Source: Mesorhizobium carmichaelinearum (lineage in GTDB: Bacteria; Pseudomonadota; Alphaproteobacteria; Rhizobiales; Rhizobiaceae). From it: a DNA stretch of 64,000 bases. Shown in pieces: positions 7,915 through 16,446 of the stretch. Each line of letters begins with the position of its first letter. The first letter of the stretch is position 1. The notes beneath the pieces are model-generated. The model was not told the origin of the DNA, did not search any database, and saw nothing but the letters and a program-made list of their open reading frames with translations. The position numbers and the translations under genes are program-made. The stretch covers positions 248,001 through 312,000 of the forward strand of contig NZ_FZQR01000006.1 in NCBI RefSeq assembly GCF_900199455.1. Reading direction: 5' to 3'.

Positions 7915-8997
7915 CTAAGCGGCCTTGAGCCGGTAGCGGAAAATCGTGTGGTCGAGCAGCAGCCGGATGCGCGGTTCGGCTTCGGTCGCCACCAGCCAGC
8001 TTGCCGCGATCATGGTCGCGCCAACTGTTACCATCGACAGGAGATAAGGCAGCCCGGCACGGACCATCGGCCCGAGCATGGCAGCGCCGACGACGTCGTG
8101 GATCAGGTAGAGCGGATAGGTCATCAGGCCGATGCGGCGCCAGCCGCTCCAGCTGAGGTCGAGCCGCAGCGACCACGCCATCAAGGCGATGGCGACGAGG
8201 AAGATCAGGATCGGCGGCGCATAGGGCATCGCGGCATTGACCTTGATGCTGTGGACGTCGACCGAACTGGCGATCTGCAGCACGCCACCGCCGAGGAACA
8301 GCAGGCAGAGGCCAAGGCGAGGGACCGTTAGCGCCTTGAACCGCATCAGCCACAGCAGCACGCCAACGGCGAAGAAGCAGCCATGATGCACCAAAGTGAG
8401 CTGCAGCCAGCGTGTCTCGGCGAAGTCGGCCCAGCCGAGTGGATAATAGAGGCACCAGAACAGCGTGCTGACCAAGCCGATGGCGATGGCGACCACCTCC
8501 ATCAGATGGAAGCGGCCAAGCCGCAGCAGGATCCAGACGATGGCGTAGAAGGCGATCTCGATGCCGAGTGTCCAGTAGACACTGTCCACCCAGGGACCAT
8601 AGGGCGCGAACAGGCCGGTGCGGACCAGCCTGACCACTGCATCGGTCGGCCAGCTCAGGCCGATGAGCAGCAAAAGCGCCGCGGTGACCGGTGCGCAGAT
8701 CCAGACGGCCGGCGCCAGCCGTTTGACCCTGGCTTCGAAAAATCGCAGCGGCGTCGACTTCTCGGCGCTGAAGGCGATAACGAAACCGCTGATGACGAAG
8801 AAGATTTCAACGCCGACCCAGCCAGATTCGACCCAGGCGCCGATTGCCGGTTGCGCCGCGACGCCGCCCGTGGCTTGCGCCGAAATGCCGTCCGGATAGG
8901 CCCAGACCCAGAATCCGTAATGGTAGACCATGACGAGCACGGCGGCGAGGAATCGCAATATGTCCACACCGCCGAATGAAATCTTTTGCTGAGCCAT
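7915..8997 (-). CDS. Membrane acyltransferase (acyltransferase-3 family)
   Basis: 360-residue polytopic inner-membrane protein. The N-terminus (DILRFLAAVLVMVYHYGFWVW) holds the conserved Arg-Phe and His of acyltransferase-3 proteins (OafA/NodX/ExoZ type), which transfer acetyl or other acyl groups to extracytoplasmic sugars. FFVISGFVIAFS is the second hallmark motif. About ten hydrophobic segments follow. No SGNH domain is fused. It stands alone between converging neighbours, so the sugar acceptor is unknown. A surface-polysaccharide role is likely. Confidence 0.87.
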   Translation of the reverse strand: MAQQKISFGGVDILRFLAAVLVMVYHYGFWVWAYPDGISAQATGGVAAQPAIGAWVESGWVGVEIFFVISGFVIAFSAEKSTPLRFFEARVKRLAPAVWICAPVTAALLLLIGLSWPTDAVVRLVRTGLFAPYGPWVDSVYWTLGIEIAFYAIVWILLRLGRFHLMEVVAIAIGLVSTLFWCLYYPLGWADFAETRWLQLTLVHHGCFFAVGVLLWLMRFKALTVPRLGLCLLFLGGGVLQIASSVDVHSIKVNAAMPYAPPILIFLVAIALMAWSLRLDLSWSGWRRIGLMTYPLYLIHDVVGAAMLGPMVRAGLPYLLSMVTVGATMIAASWLVATEAEPRIRLLLDHTIFRYRLKAA

Positions 8998-9144
8998 GCG
9001 ATCCCGATCGGATGGCCCCCCGCGTCAAGTGTAGGGTGTCATGCTGCGCTGCACAACAAACGATCAAGCAATGCGGCGATCACAAACGTCGCCGCGCCGC
9101 AACATACGCGAATGGCGGCGCGCCGTGTGCGCCCCGCATGCCTG

Positions 9145-11052
9145 TCAGACCCCGATCCCGCGCGCCTTCATGGCAGCGGTGATCTCGTCCAAAATGGCCG
9201 GGTCGTCGATGGTTGCCGGCATCGTCCACGCTTCCTTGTCGGCGATCTTCTGCATGGTGCCGCGTAGGATTTTGCCCGACCGCGTCTTGGGCAGGCGCTT
9301 GATCGTCACCACGGTTTTGAAGGCGGCGACCGGGCCGATGCGCTCGCGCACCAGCGCGACCACCTCCTTCTCGATGGCGCCGCCGTCGCGGGCGACACCG
9401 GCATTGAGCACCACGAAGCCGAGCGGAATTTGTCCCTTCACCGCATCGGCAATGCCGACGACGGCACATTCGGCGACATCGGGATGGGCGGCCAGCACCT
9501 CCTCCATGGCGCCGGTCGACAGCCGGTGGCCGGCGACATTGATGATGTCGTCGGTGCGGGCCATCACATAGAGATAGCCGTCCTCGTCCATCATGCCCGC
9601 ATCGGCGGTCTTGTAATAGCCGGGGAACTCTTCGAGATAGGCCTGGCGGAAGCGGTCATCGGCATTCCACAGCGTCGGCAGGCAGCCGGCCGGCAGCGGC
9701 AGCTTGACCACCACATTGCCGAGCGTGCCGCGCGGCACTTCGTGGCCGGCATCGTCGAGCACGCGGATGTCGTAGCCGGGCATCGGCACGCCGGGCGAGC
9801 CGTATTTCACCGGCAGCAGGCCGAGCCCGGCCGGGTTGATGGTCATCGGCGAGCCGGTCTCGGTCTGCCACCAATGGTCGACCACCGGCACGTTGAGCTT
9901 CTGCTCCGCCCATTTGATGGTTTCTGGGTCGGCGCGCTCGCCGGCGAGGAACAGCGTGCGGAATTTAGACAGATCGTATTTGGGAACGAACTCGCCCCTG
10001 GGGTCCTGTCCCTTGATGGCGCGGAAGGCCGTCGGCGCGGTGAACAGCGCCACCACGCCATGGTCCGAGATGACCCGCCAGTAGGTGCCGGCGTCCGGCG
10101 TGCCGATCGGCTTGCCTTCGAACAGGATGCTGGTGCAGCCATGCAGCAGCGGTCCGTAGACGATGTAGGAATGGCCGACCACCCAGCCGACATCGGACGC
10201 CGCCCAGAACACTTCGCCCGGCTTGACGCCGAACTCGTTTTCCATCGTCCATTTCAGCGCGACCATGTGGCCGCCATTGTCGCGCACGATGCCCTTGGGC
10301 TGGCCGGTCGTGCCTGACGTGTAGATGATGTAGAGCGGGTCGGTGGCGAGCACCGGCACGCAGTCGACATTGGCGCCCGCCGCCCGCTCGCGCGCGACGG
10401 CATCGGCATAGTCGATGTCGAAATGCTCCTTCAAATCACAGCGCAACTGGTCGCGCTGCAGGATCAGGCAGGCATCCGGCTTGTGGCGGGACATCTCGAT
10501 CGCTCTGTCGAGCAGCGGCTTGTAGGCAACGATCCGGCCCGGCTCCAGGCCGCAGGAGGCCGAGATGATCAGCTTCGGTTTGGCGTCGTCGATGCGGGTG
10601 GCCAATTCAGGCGAGGCAAAGCCACCGAAGACAACCGAATGCACGGCGCCGATGCGGGCGCAGGCGAGCATGGCTATGGCCGCCTCCGCCACCATCGGCA
10701 TGTAGATGATGACGCGGTCGCCCTTGCCGATCCCCCGGTTTTTCAGGACGGAGGTCAGCGCCACCACTTCGCGCTTCAACTCGGCATAGGTGAATTTTTT
10801 GACCGTTCCGGTGATGGCGCTGTCATGGATCAGCGCGATCTGATCGGCGCGCCCGCCGGCGACATGCCGGTCGATGGCGTTGTAGCAGGTGTTGCAGGTC
10901 GCGCCGGTGAACCAGCGGCCATAGACGCCGGCGCTGGCATCGAACACCTTGTCCCAGGGCGAATACCAGTCGATGGCGCCGGCCGCGTCCGCCCAGAATT
11001 TTTCCGGGTCGCGTTTCCAGCCGTCATAGACCTCGTGATAGCGTGAAGCCAT
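9145..11052 (-). CDS. prpE: Propionyl-CoA synthetase (acyl-CoA synthetase, ACS family)
   Basis: 635 residues from ATG 11052, which is preceded by GGGAGG; the frame stays open further upstream but without a ribosome site. AMP-forming ligase that activates propionate (or acetate) to the acyl-CoA through an acyl-adenylate in the cytoplasm. Visible motifs are IIYTSGTTGQPKGIVRD (P-loop), WWQTETGSP (adenylate site), the YKTADAGMMDEDGYL hinge, and the C-terminal RSGKILRG with the acetylatable catalytic Lys. The N-terminus (YHEVYDGWKRDPEKFWADAA) and NTCYNAIDRHV are closer to PrpE/ACSS3 than to Acs. It is divergent from the DUF2259 gene. Confidence 0.9.
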   Translation of the reverse strand: MASRYHEVYDGWKRDPEKFWADAAGAIDWYSPWDKVFDASAGVYGRWFTGATCNTCYNAIDRHVAGGRADQIALIHDSAITGTVKKFTYAELKREVVALTSVLKNRGIGKGDRVIIYMPMVAEAAIAMLACARIGAVHSVVFGGFASPELATRIDDAKPKLIISASCGLEPGRIVAYKPLLDRAIEMSRHKPDACLILQRDQLRCDLKEHFDIDYADAVARERAAGANVDCVPVLATDPLYIIYTSGTTGQPKGIVRDNGGHMVALKWTMENEFGVKPGEVFWAASDVGWVVGHSYIVYGPLLHGCTSILFEGKPIGTPDAGTYWRVISDHGVVALFTAPTAFRAIKGQDPRGEFVPKYDLSKFRTLFLAGERADPETIKWAEQKLNVPVVDHWWQTETGSPMTINPAGLGLLPVKYGSPGVPMPGYDIRVLDDAGHEVPRGTLGNVVVKLPLPAGCLPTLWNADDRFRQAYLEEFPGYYKTADAGMMDEDGYLYVMARTDDIINVAGHRLSTGAMEEVLAAHPDVAECAVVGIADAVKGQIPLGFVVLNAGVARDGGAIEKEVVALVRERIGPVAAFKTVVTIKRLPKTRSGKILRGTMQKIADKEAWTMPATIDDPAILDEITAAMKARGIGV

Positions 11053-11206
11053 CCGTAACCTCCCAGGAACCTTTTGCCGTCTTTGCCAACAGCCTATGCT
11101 GTTTTTTCCGGCGCTGTCTTCCCTGATTTTCGTCTGAGCCGGTCCCGGCTTGACCCCTTGTGCGCCGTATCGTGAAGTGAAGTCGTCGCGGGGGAGGATA
11201 TGAGCA

Positions 11207-12055
11207 ATGCGCACTCCAGCGCCGATCATGGCAAAACCGGTGTTTGCGCTGACGATCGGCGCGGTGCTCGCCATCTCCACCGCAACCGCCCTGGCCGGAG
11301 ACGCCGCGGCAAGGCGCATCATCGGCTTTTCGCCCGATGGCAGCACTTTCGCCTTCGAGCAATATGGTGAGCTTGATGGCGGCGCCTCGGCATCCGGTTA
11401 TTCCGAGATCGATATCATCGACACGCGCACCGATGAGTTCGTTGGCGGCAAGCCGATCCTGATCGTCGACGAATCCGAGGAGGCGACGCTGACCCTCGAC
11501 CAGGCGAGAGCGCAAGCGGCTGCCAAGGCAAAACCCATCCTGGCCAAATATGCCATCGCTCCGCGCGGCAAACAGACCGCCTCCGACAAGTTCACCTTTC
11601 CGGGCGAGATGGTTGCCTATTCCGACATTTCCCGCCTCGAACAGGTATCGCAAAAATGGCTTTCGCCGCTCTACGACGAGACCGGGATTTCGACCATCCA
11701 GCTCGACGAGATCCTGGGCGGCAGCACCGTCGATTGTTCGGCGAGTTTCGACGACGCCCAGCAAGGCGGGCAGGCATCTCAAGGCGATAAGACACTTCAA
11801 GGGGACAAGACTGGCAAGGCGCTCGGCTTCCGGCTGACGCTGCGGGGCCAGGACGGCAAGCCGTTCAAGACCTTGCATGAGGACAAGGCCGTGCCAGGCT
11901 CGAGAAACTGCCCGACCTCCTACAGCCTGTCGGAATCCTATGAATACACACCTCCCGGCAAACCGGCGGTGATCGCCGTGCTGGTGCAGCGCTTCAGCCA
12001 GGGCTTTGAAGGGCGTGACCGCCGCTTCATTGCCGTGACCGGACAACCTCGCTGA
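11207..12055 (+). CDS. Predicted secreted DUF2259 protein
   Basis: 282-residue exported protein. A signal peptide (FALTIGAVLAISTATALAG) ends near residue 32. The mature start RIIGFSPDGSTFAFEQYG is typical of DUF2259 proteins, periplasmic proteins of unknown role in rhizobia. Two Cys residues (VDCSAS and RNCPTS) could form a disulfide. A low-complexity insert near residues 185-200 repeats QGDKT. A strong terminator follows at 12075-12127, so the gene is probably monocistronic. Confidence 0.8.
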   Translation: MRTPAPIMAKPVFALTIGAVLAISTATALAGDAAARRIIGFSPDGSTFAFEQYGELDGGASASGYSEIDIIDTRTDEFVGGKPILIVDESEEATLTLDQARAQAAAKAKPILAKYAIAPRGKQTASDKFTFPGEMVAYSDISRLEQVSQKWLSPLYDETGISTIQLDEILGGSTVDCSASFDDAQQGGQASQGDKTLQGDKTGKALGFRLTLRGQDGKPFKTLHEDKAVPGSRNCPTSYSLSESYEYTPPGKPAVIAVLVQRFSQGFEGRDRRFIAVTGQPR

Positions 12056-12074
12056 GACCGGTCGATAGCCGTCA

Positions 12075-12127
12075 AGAGAGGTTCACCGTTTCACGGAAAC
12101 GGCGGACCTCTCTAACTCTTTGTTTTT
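12075..12127 (+). terminator. Rho-independent terminator after the DUF2259 gene
   Basis: The arms AGAGAGGTTCACCGTTT and AAACGGCGGACCTCTCT form about 17 pairs with one mismatch and one G-T around a CACGG loop. AACTCTTTGTTTTT follows. This is a textbook intrinsic terminator for the plus-strand gene. Confidence 0.85.
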
Positions 12128-12203
12128 ACGCAATTCCCAAGGGAAAGCGCTACGCGCTTTTCCCGGGAAAACCGGTCCCCACTTTTCCTGGAATTGCTCT
12201 GAC
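12121..12203. repeat. Rhizobial intergenic palindromic repeat
   Basis: An imperfect palindrome whose ends are GCAATTCCC... and ...GGAATTGCTC, with the internal mirror GGGAAAGCGCTACGCGCTTTTCCC. The CCCCACTTTTCCTGGAATTGCTC end is a familiar dispersed intergenic element of Mesorhizobium. It overlaps the T-run of the preceding terminator. Confidence 0.65.
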
Positions 12204-12236
12204 GAACGGTATTCATTGGACAGAATGTCGACTGCA

Positions 12237-12353
12237 CTAGATCGGCAGGGCCACAAGCATGAGGCCTACGCCGCCGAAGATCAAAATGGCTGCCGCCAGG
12301 GTTTTCCGATGACGTTCGAAAGTCGTCGGAGCCCGCTCCCAGTTGTAACGCAT
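12237..12353 (-). CDS. Small single-helix membrane protein, 38 aa
   Basis: ATG at 12353 is preceded at ideal spacing by GGGGAG, and the frame runs 38 codons to TAG. The product has a basic N-terminus (RYNWERAP, ERHRK) followed by one hydrophobic segment (TLAAAILIFGGVGLMLVALP), the layout expected of an inner-membrane microprotein with the N-terminus in the cytoplasm. It is divergent from the PqqD/B2 locus. No family is recognised. The ribosome site plus the charge and hydrophobicity pattern make it a credible gene. Confidence 0.55.
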   Translation of the reverse strand: MRYNWERAPTTFERHRKTLAAAILIFGGVGLMLVALPI

Positions 12354-12403
12354 ACGCTATCTCCCCAAAACCCCGGGAGTCCTTACATTACTTAGGGGAA
12401 GAA

Positions 12404-12490
12404 ATGCAACTGTCCGGTCCGTCAACACACTTGCGTGGGGCGTCATCGCGACGACTATTTCTGGGACGGTTTTCGGCCGGGAGCAGTTGA
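12404..12490 (+). CDS. Candidate 28-aa peptide upstream of the PqqD/B2 locus
   Basis: ATG 12404 follows AGGGGA at 4-nt spacing, a strong ribosome site. The frame is 28 codons, beginning MQLSGPSTHLRG and ending FSAGSS. It is the only translated-looking small frame directly upstream of the PqqD-type gene on the same strand, so it was considered as a precursor peptide. It contains no Asp or Glu, so it could not form a lasso macrolactam ring. The C-terminal Ser pair would fit a kinase target. Treat as speculative. Confidence 0.3.
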   Translation: MQLSGPSTHLRGASSRRLFLGRFSAGSS

Positions 12491-12625
12491 GGCCGCATTC
12501 TGCGATCGGCAGGACTCCGTCGCAAAGGCAAAGCAGCGTGGGCCATCTCCCCCGGCCGGCCGATAGACAGCACCCCACCACCGCGCTATCTCATTTCGGG
12601 GTTCTTGCAGGCTGTCGGGTTGGTG

Positions 12626-12910
12626 ATGGAAATTGTCTCTGGAACGATTTTGCGGCTGGCGGACGATGCCTCGGTCCAGCATGTCGGCGATGGTGCGGTC
12701 GTGCTTCTGGCGCGCAGCGGCCAGCTCTATACGTGCAACGGCACGACCGAAGCCTTCCTCGACAAGGTCGACGGCGCGCGCAGCCTCGACCAGATCGTCG
12801 GCCTGCTCTGCCAGGAGTTCGAGGTCGACAAGGATACGCTCGACGAGGACATGGCGGCATTGGCCGCCGATCTGGTCTCGGAAGGTATTCTTGCCGCCCC
12901 AGGCGCTTGA
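12626..12910 (+). CDS. PqqD-family peptide-binding protein (lasso B1 / RRE-like)
   Basis: 94 residues from ATG 12626; an in-frame TTG at 12605 behind CGGGG is possible. The family is a small winged-helix RiPP recognition element that binds a leader peptide and hands it to a modifying enzyme. The pattern fits: a two-strand start (VQHVGDGAVVLLARSGQLYTCNGTTEAFL), DGARSLDQIVGLLCQEF, then DMAALAADLVSEGILA. Its TGA overlaps the ATG of the next gene (TGATG), so the two are translationally coupled. The fused partner is a B2-type protease, which makes this the B1 equivalent of a lasso-like system or of the related HPr-kinase-associated PqqD systems. Confidence 0.82.
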   Translation: MEIVSGTILRLADDASVQHVGDGAVVLLARSGQLYTCNGTTEAFLDKVDGARSLDQIVGLLCQEFEVDKDTLDEDMAALAADLVSEGILAAPGA

Positions 12911-14325
12911 TGGCTGACGGTCCGCTCCTGCGTGCCCTGTTTCGCTGCCATCTCTGGGCAAGCGCCCGGCTTATGCCGGTTCTCATTGCCGGGCGCAGCT
13001 TCGAGGACGTGCTGAAATGGGCGCCCCTTACCTCCTCGACGCCCTATCGCGGTCTGCCGGCCACCTACATCGTCGCCCGCGTCAACCGAGCCGTGCGCCA
13101 TCCCTGGCTGATGCGCGACCGCCGATGCCTGCGCGAAGGCCTGCTCGGCCATCGTTTCCTACGCCTTGCCGGCTTCGATCCGGAGCTGCGTTTCGGCGTC
13201 GATCCGAAGTCCCTGCAGACGCCACGCGTCTCGGCGCATTGCTGGGTCTGCCTCGACGGCAGGCCGGTGGTCAGTGACCGCCTTCCCGGCATGGTTGAGA
13301 TCTATCGCCATCATGCCGATGCCTCAAAGGCGCCCCGCGTGACCAGGCCTTCGGCGTGTTATGGTCTCAACGGTCAAATCCTCGGCATATCGGCCGAACG
13401 CCCCGAGCTGTGGGGGGATTTCGACAGGATGCTGGGCATCCTGCGTATCGAAGGTGCCGTCGAGCCGGGCTTTCGCCTCGATATCACCGAGGCGGATGTT
13501 CTGAACGAGGACCCCGGCGGATCGCTTGTTTTCGACGGCGACATACCCGAAGACGGCTACTGCCGGATGATCACCGAGGGCGGCATCACCCATCTCGTCT
13601 TTCCCGGGCGCCAGACCGTTGCCATCAATGATGAGGGACGGTGGGCTGAACTCCGGGTTCGCCCTGGTGCGAAAGCCGCCTGGACGCCGTCGATGCTGGT
13701 GCTGGATGCCGCACTCGACGCCGGCGGCCAGCATATGCTGCACACCGCCGGGCTGACACTGCCGGGGCACGATGCCGTCGTGCTGATCCACGCGCCGAGT
13801 GGCACCGGCAAGACCACGACGTCGCTGGCGCTGGCAACGCAAGGCTTTGGCCTGTGCTCCGACGATGCCATGATCCTGAACGTCGCTTCGGGCAAGCCCC
13901 TGGCCTGGGGCCTGCCGCGCCACGTCAAGATCCACCAGAAGACCGCCGAAATGATCCCGCAGGTTGCGCCCTGCCTCGGCCCATTATGGGACAGGAATGG
14001 CGAACAGGCCGTCTCGCTGGAGCGGTTGAGTGAGATCGTCCGCATCGAAAGCCCGATCGCCAGGCCGGTGGTGGCCCTGCTGCACCTGGCGCGGTCCGCC
14101 GACAGTCAGACCCGGCTTGTGCCCATGGCCCGGACCGACGCCATGGTGGCGCTCGCGATGGACAACGTCCGCACCGGCATGACCGGCCTGCTGCCGCTGC
14201 AGAAGCGCCGGCTGGCAACGATCGGCAGACTGGTGTCCTCGGTGCCGACCTTCACCCTGGAAGTGGGCGCGCGCCCGGCCGACGCGGCGGCGCTGATAAA
14301 CGCTACATTGACCGAGCGGGACTGA
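12910..14325 (+). CDS. Lasso-peptide B2-like protease fused to an HPr-kinase-like domain
   Basis: 471-residue two-domain protein. Residues about 1-140 resemble lasso B2 (McjB-like, transglutaminase fold) proteases that cut the leader from a precursor. A candidate triad is visible as Cys73 (RRCLREG), His110 (SAHCWVCLDG) and Asp123 (VVSD). The C-terminal part is HPr-kinase-like, with a P-loop PSGTGKTT at residues 296-303 and the downstream SDDAMIL acidic pair that aligns with the catalytic Asp region of HPr kinase. Such kinases phosphorylate the tail of some lasso peptides. The gene overlaps the PqqD-type gene by 1 nt and converges on the nucleotidyltransferase gene with a 9-bp gap. Fusion of the two activities in one chain is notable. 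No asparagine-synthetase-like cyclase lies nearby, so the substrate and product are unknown. Confidence 0.8.
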   Translation: MADGPLLRALFRCHLWASARLMPVLIAGRSFEDVLKWAPLTSSTPYRGLPATYIVARVNRAVRHPWLMRDRRCLREGLLGHRFLRLAGFDPELRFGVDPKSLQTPRVSAHCWVCLDGRPVVSDRLPGMVEIYRHHADASKAPRVTRPSACYGLNGQILGISAERPELWGDFDRMLGILRIEGAVEPGFRLDITEADVLNEDPGGSLVFDGDIPEDGYCRMITEGGITHLVFPGRQTVAINDEGRWAELRVRPGAKAAWTPSMLVLDAALDAGGQHMLHTAGLTLPGHDAVVLIHAPSGTGKTTTSLALATQGFGLCSDDAMILNVASGKPLAWGLPRHVKIHQKTAEMIPQVAPCLGPLWDRNGEQAVSLERLSEIVRIESPIARPVVALLHLARSADSQTRLVPMARTDAMVALAMDNVRTGMTGLLPLQKRRLATIGRLVSSVPTFTLEVGARPADAAALINATLTERD

Positions 14326-14334
14326 ACCGGAGGT

Positions 14335-15357
14335 TCAGGCCGCGTGCGGCCTGGCTTTAGCCAGCCGCTGAATCCAGCGGAAGGCATCGCGGCGCAGGCG
14401 CGAGCCCATCTTCTCCCTGGAATTGACCCGGAGCAGCGTGTTCGTCGTGATCAGCCGTTTGGCCAGCCTTATAGACAGGTCGGGCTTGATGCGCCCGGCG
14501 AGTTCGAGTGCTCGGGCCTCGCCGAACAGTTCACCGGTCACGTTGAGCACGATCGCCAGTTCGAGTTCGATGCCAGTCATGCGGGCGGCGTCGAGCAGGC
14601 GGGTTTCGGATTCCTCTGATTGCAGCGCCCGCACCCCTTGCAGCACGTCGACGCAAAGCTGCAGGCGATGGAATTTGTGGCCGCCGGCGGCGTGCACGAT
14701 GGCGATCGTCAGAAGCGCGGCCGGCGTGTCCGTCGCATCGCCGTCGATGATGCCCAGTTCGCGGAACCCAAGCGACAGGCGCCGCCGCATGCCGGTGTCA
14801 TGCACCAGATCGCCATGCAGTTCGACCAGCAGGCTGGAATTCTCCTTTTCCAGCCATTTGAATTCCTGCAGCCGGTAGGATTCGGCCTCGTCGCTACCGA
14901 GCACGAAGCCGCATGCCGCGACGACCTGGTTCGCCCGTGCAAGGTTGGCGGTCTCGACCAGGATGTCGATGTCGGTGAACGGCCGGTCGGACACGTTGCG
15001 ATAGAGCTTTCGCGCGAAGACCGGTCCCTTGACGATCCGCGCCGGAATGCCTTGCGCCGCCATCCCCTTCATGATGCGGTCGCCATGATATCGCAGCAGC
15101 ATCGACTGGCCGGTGGCGATCGTCGCCTTGTCGCGCAAATCGTCGAGCTTCCCCCGCAAGCCGGCGTCCGGCGGCAGATGCGCGTCGCCACGTTCCTGCA
15201 ACTTGCGCAGCATGATCGGCAGGACGCCGTGGAATTCGGCATTGTCGAGTAGCGCCGACAGGGCCTTTGCCGACAGTTCTTCGCCGACTGCCGTGGCCGC
15301 CGGATCGGCGAAGCGCAGCAGCAGTCTTTCTTCGGCGCAGGTGAGGGACGGCAGCAT
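14335..15357 (-). CDS. Nucleotidyltransferase-family protein (lasso/HprK-locus type)
   Basis: 340 residues from ATG 15357; an in-frame TTG at 15369 is possible and neither has a clear ribosome site. The central segment GIPARIVKGPVFARKLYRN then RPFTDIDILV contains the D-x-D pair of the uncharacterised nucleotidyltransferase family often found beside PqqD/B2/HprK-like genes. HGDLVHD and HAAGGHKFH follow. It converges with the B2-kinase gene (9 bp), an arrangement that supports a shared function but not a shared transcript. Catalytic activity, nucleotide and acceptor are unknown. Confidence 0.78.
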   Translation of the reverse strand: MLPSLTCAEERLLLRFADPAATAVGEELSAKALSALLDNAEFHGVLPIMLRKLQERGDAHLPPDAGLRGKLDDLRDKATIATGQSMLLRYHGDRIMKGMAAQGIPARIVKGPVFARKLYRNVSDRPFTDIDILVETANLARANQVVAACGFVLGSDEAESYRLQEFKWLEKENSSLLVELHGDLVHDTGMRRRLSLGFRELGIIDGDATDTPAALLTIAIVHAAGGHKFHRLQLCVDVLQGVRALQSEESETRLLDAARMTGIELELAIVLNVTGELFGEARALELAGRIKPDLSIRLAKRLITTNTLLRVNSREKMGSRLRRDAFRWIQRLAKARPHAA

Positions 15358-15428
15358 CAACCAGGACAAATGTTATCGCTAAATGAATTGTCCGGGATGG
15401 TCGCAGAAAAGCGCGGCCGAAGCCAGCG

Positions 15429-16415
15429 TCACATGCCCCAACGCAATGCCGCCGTGTGGACAGGCGCGTCCCACCAGCCGGTCATCTCGTCATCGAGCAT
15501 GGTCAGCGTGATCGAGCAGCCGGCCATGTCGAGTGAGGTGACATAGTTGCCGACCAGCGAGCGGGCTATCGTCACGCCGCGCCTCTCGAAGATTTTTCGC
15601 GCGCTGTTGTACATCAGATAGAGCTCCATCAGCGGCGTGCCCCCGAAGCCGTTGACGAACAGCAGCGCCGGGCCTTTCGCTTTGTCGCCGAGATCGCCCA
15701 GGATCGCCGAGCATATCTCCTCGGCGATCGCGTCGGCGCTTTTCAAACTGTCGCGGCGCCGCCCGGGCTCGCCATGGATGCCGACGCCGAATTCCATCTC
15801 GCCGTCGCCGATGTCGAAGGTCGGTTTGCCGGCGGCCGGCACGGTACCGCTGGTCAGCGCCACGCCCATCGAGCGGGTGCCGGCATTGACGCGCTCGCCC
15901 AGCGTCTTCAGCACTGGCAGTGCCAGGCCGTGCTCGGCCGCCGCGCCGACGATCTTTTCCACCACCAGCGTGCCGGCGACGCCGCGCCGGCCGGTGGTGT
16001 AGGACGAATTCTCGACGGCGACATCGTCATTGGTCACCACCTGCAGGACGCCATCAGACATCTCCGCCGCCATGTCGAAATTCATCACATCGCCCTCGTA
16101 GTTCTTGACGATGAACAGGCAGCCCGCGCCGCTGTCGACGGCTTGCGCTGCCGCCAGCATCTGGTCCGGCGTCGGCGAGGTGAACACCTGGCCGGGGCAG
16201 GCGGCGTCCAGCATGCCATGGCCGACAAAACCGCCATGCAGCGGCTCGTGGCCGGAGCCGCCGCCGGAAATCAGTGCCACCTTGCCCGGCCGCAAGGTCC
16301 TGCGGCGGACGAATTTATGGTCCTCGCCAAGCACGAGGATATCGGCGTGGGCGGCGACGAAGCCGTCGAGGCTCTCGGTCAGCACCGTGTCCACCGCGTT
16401 CATAAATTTCTTCAT
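15429..16415 (-). CDS. dhaK: Dihydroxyacetone kinase subunit DhaK (PTS type)
   Basis: 328 residues from ATG 16415 behind GGGAGG. DhaK binds dihydroxyacetone covalently and receives phosphate from ADP/ATP held on DhaL, giving dihydroxyacetone phosphate. The substrate-binding His is His214 in GIHGEPG. SGGGSGHEP near the N-terminus and FIVKNYEGDVMNF are conserved. It is the last gene of the long operon starting at 27250, just after the small HTH-like gene. It stands apart from dhaL and dhaM, which lie about 3 kb upstream in the same transcript. Confidence 0.92.
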   Translation of the reverse strand: MKKFMNAVDTVLTESLDGFVAAHADILVLGEDHKFVRRRTLRPGKVALISGGGSGHEPLHGGFVGHGMLDAACPGQVFTSPTPDQMLAAAQAVDSGAGCLFIVKNYEGDVMNFDMAAEMSDGVLQVVTNDDVAVENSSYTTGRRGVAGTLVVEKIVGAAAEHGLALPVLKTLGERVNAGTRSMGVALTSGTVPAAGKPTFDIGDGEMEFGVGIHGEPGRRRDSLKSADAIAEEICSAILGDLGDKAKGPALLFVNGFGGTPLMELYLMYNSARKIFERRGVTIARSLVGNYVTSLDMAGCSITLTMLDDEMTGWWDAPVHTAALRWGM

Positions 16416-16446
16416 GGCGTCCTCCCAAACAGCCCGGCAAGAATGG

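Noticed and set aside
12487..12909. Upstream extension of the B2-kinase frame by 141 codons
   Set aside because: It overlaps the entire PqqD-type gene in another frame and has no homology. The TGATG junction at 12908-12912 gives the natural start.
12404..14325. Complete lasso-peptide biosynthetic cluster
   Set aside because: No asparagine-synthetase-like cyclase, no ABC exporter and no precursor with a Gly1 plus Asp/Glu ring pattern. Only the B1/B2-like and kinase parts are supported.
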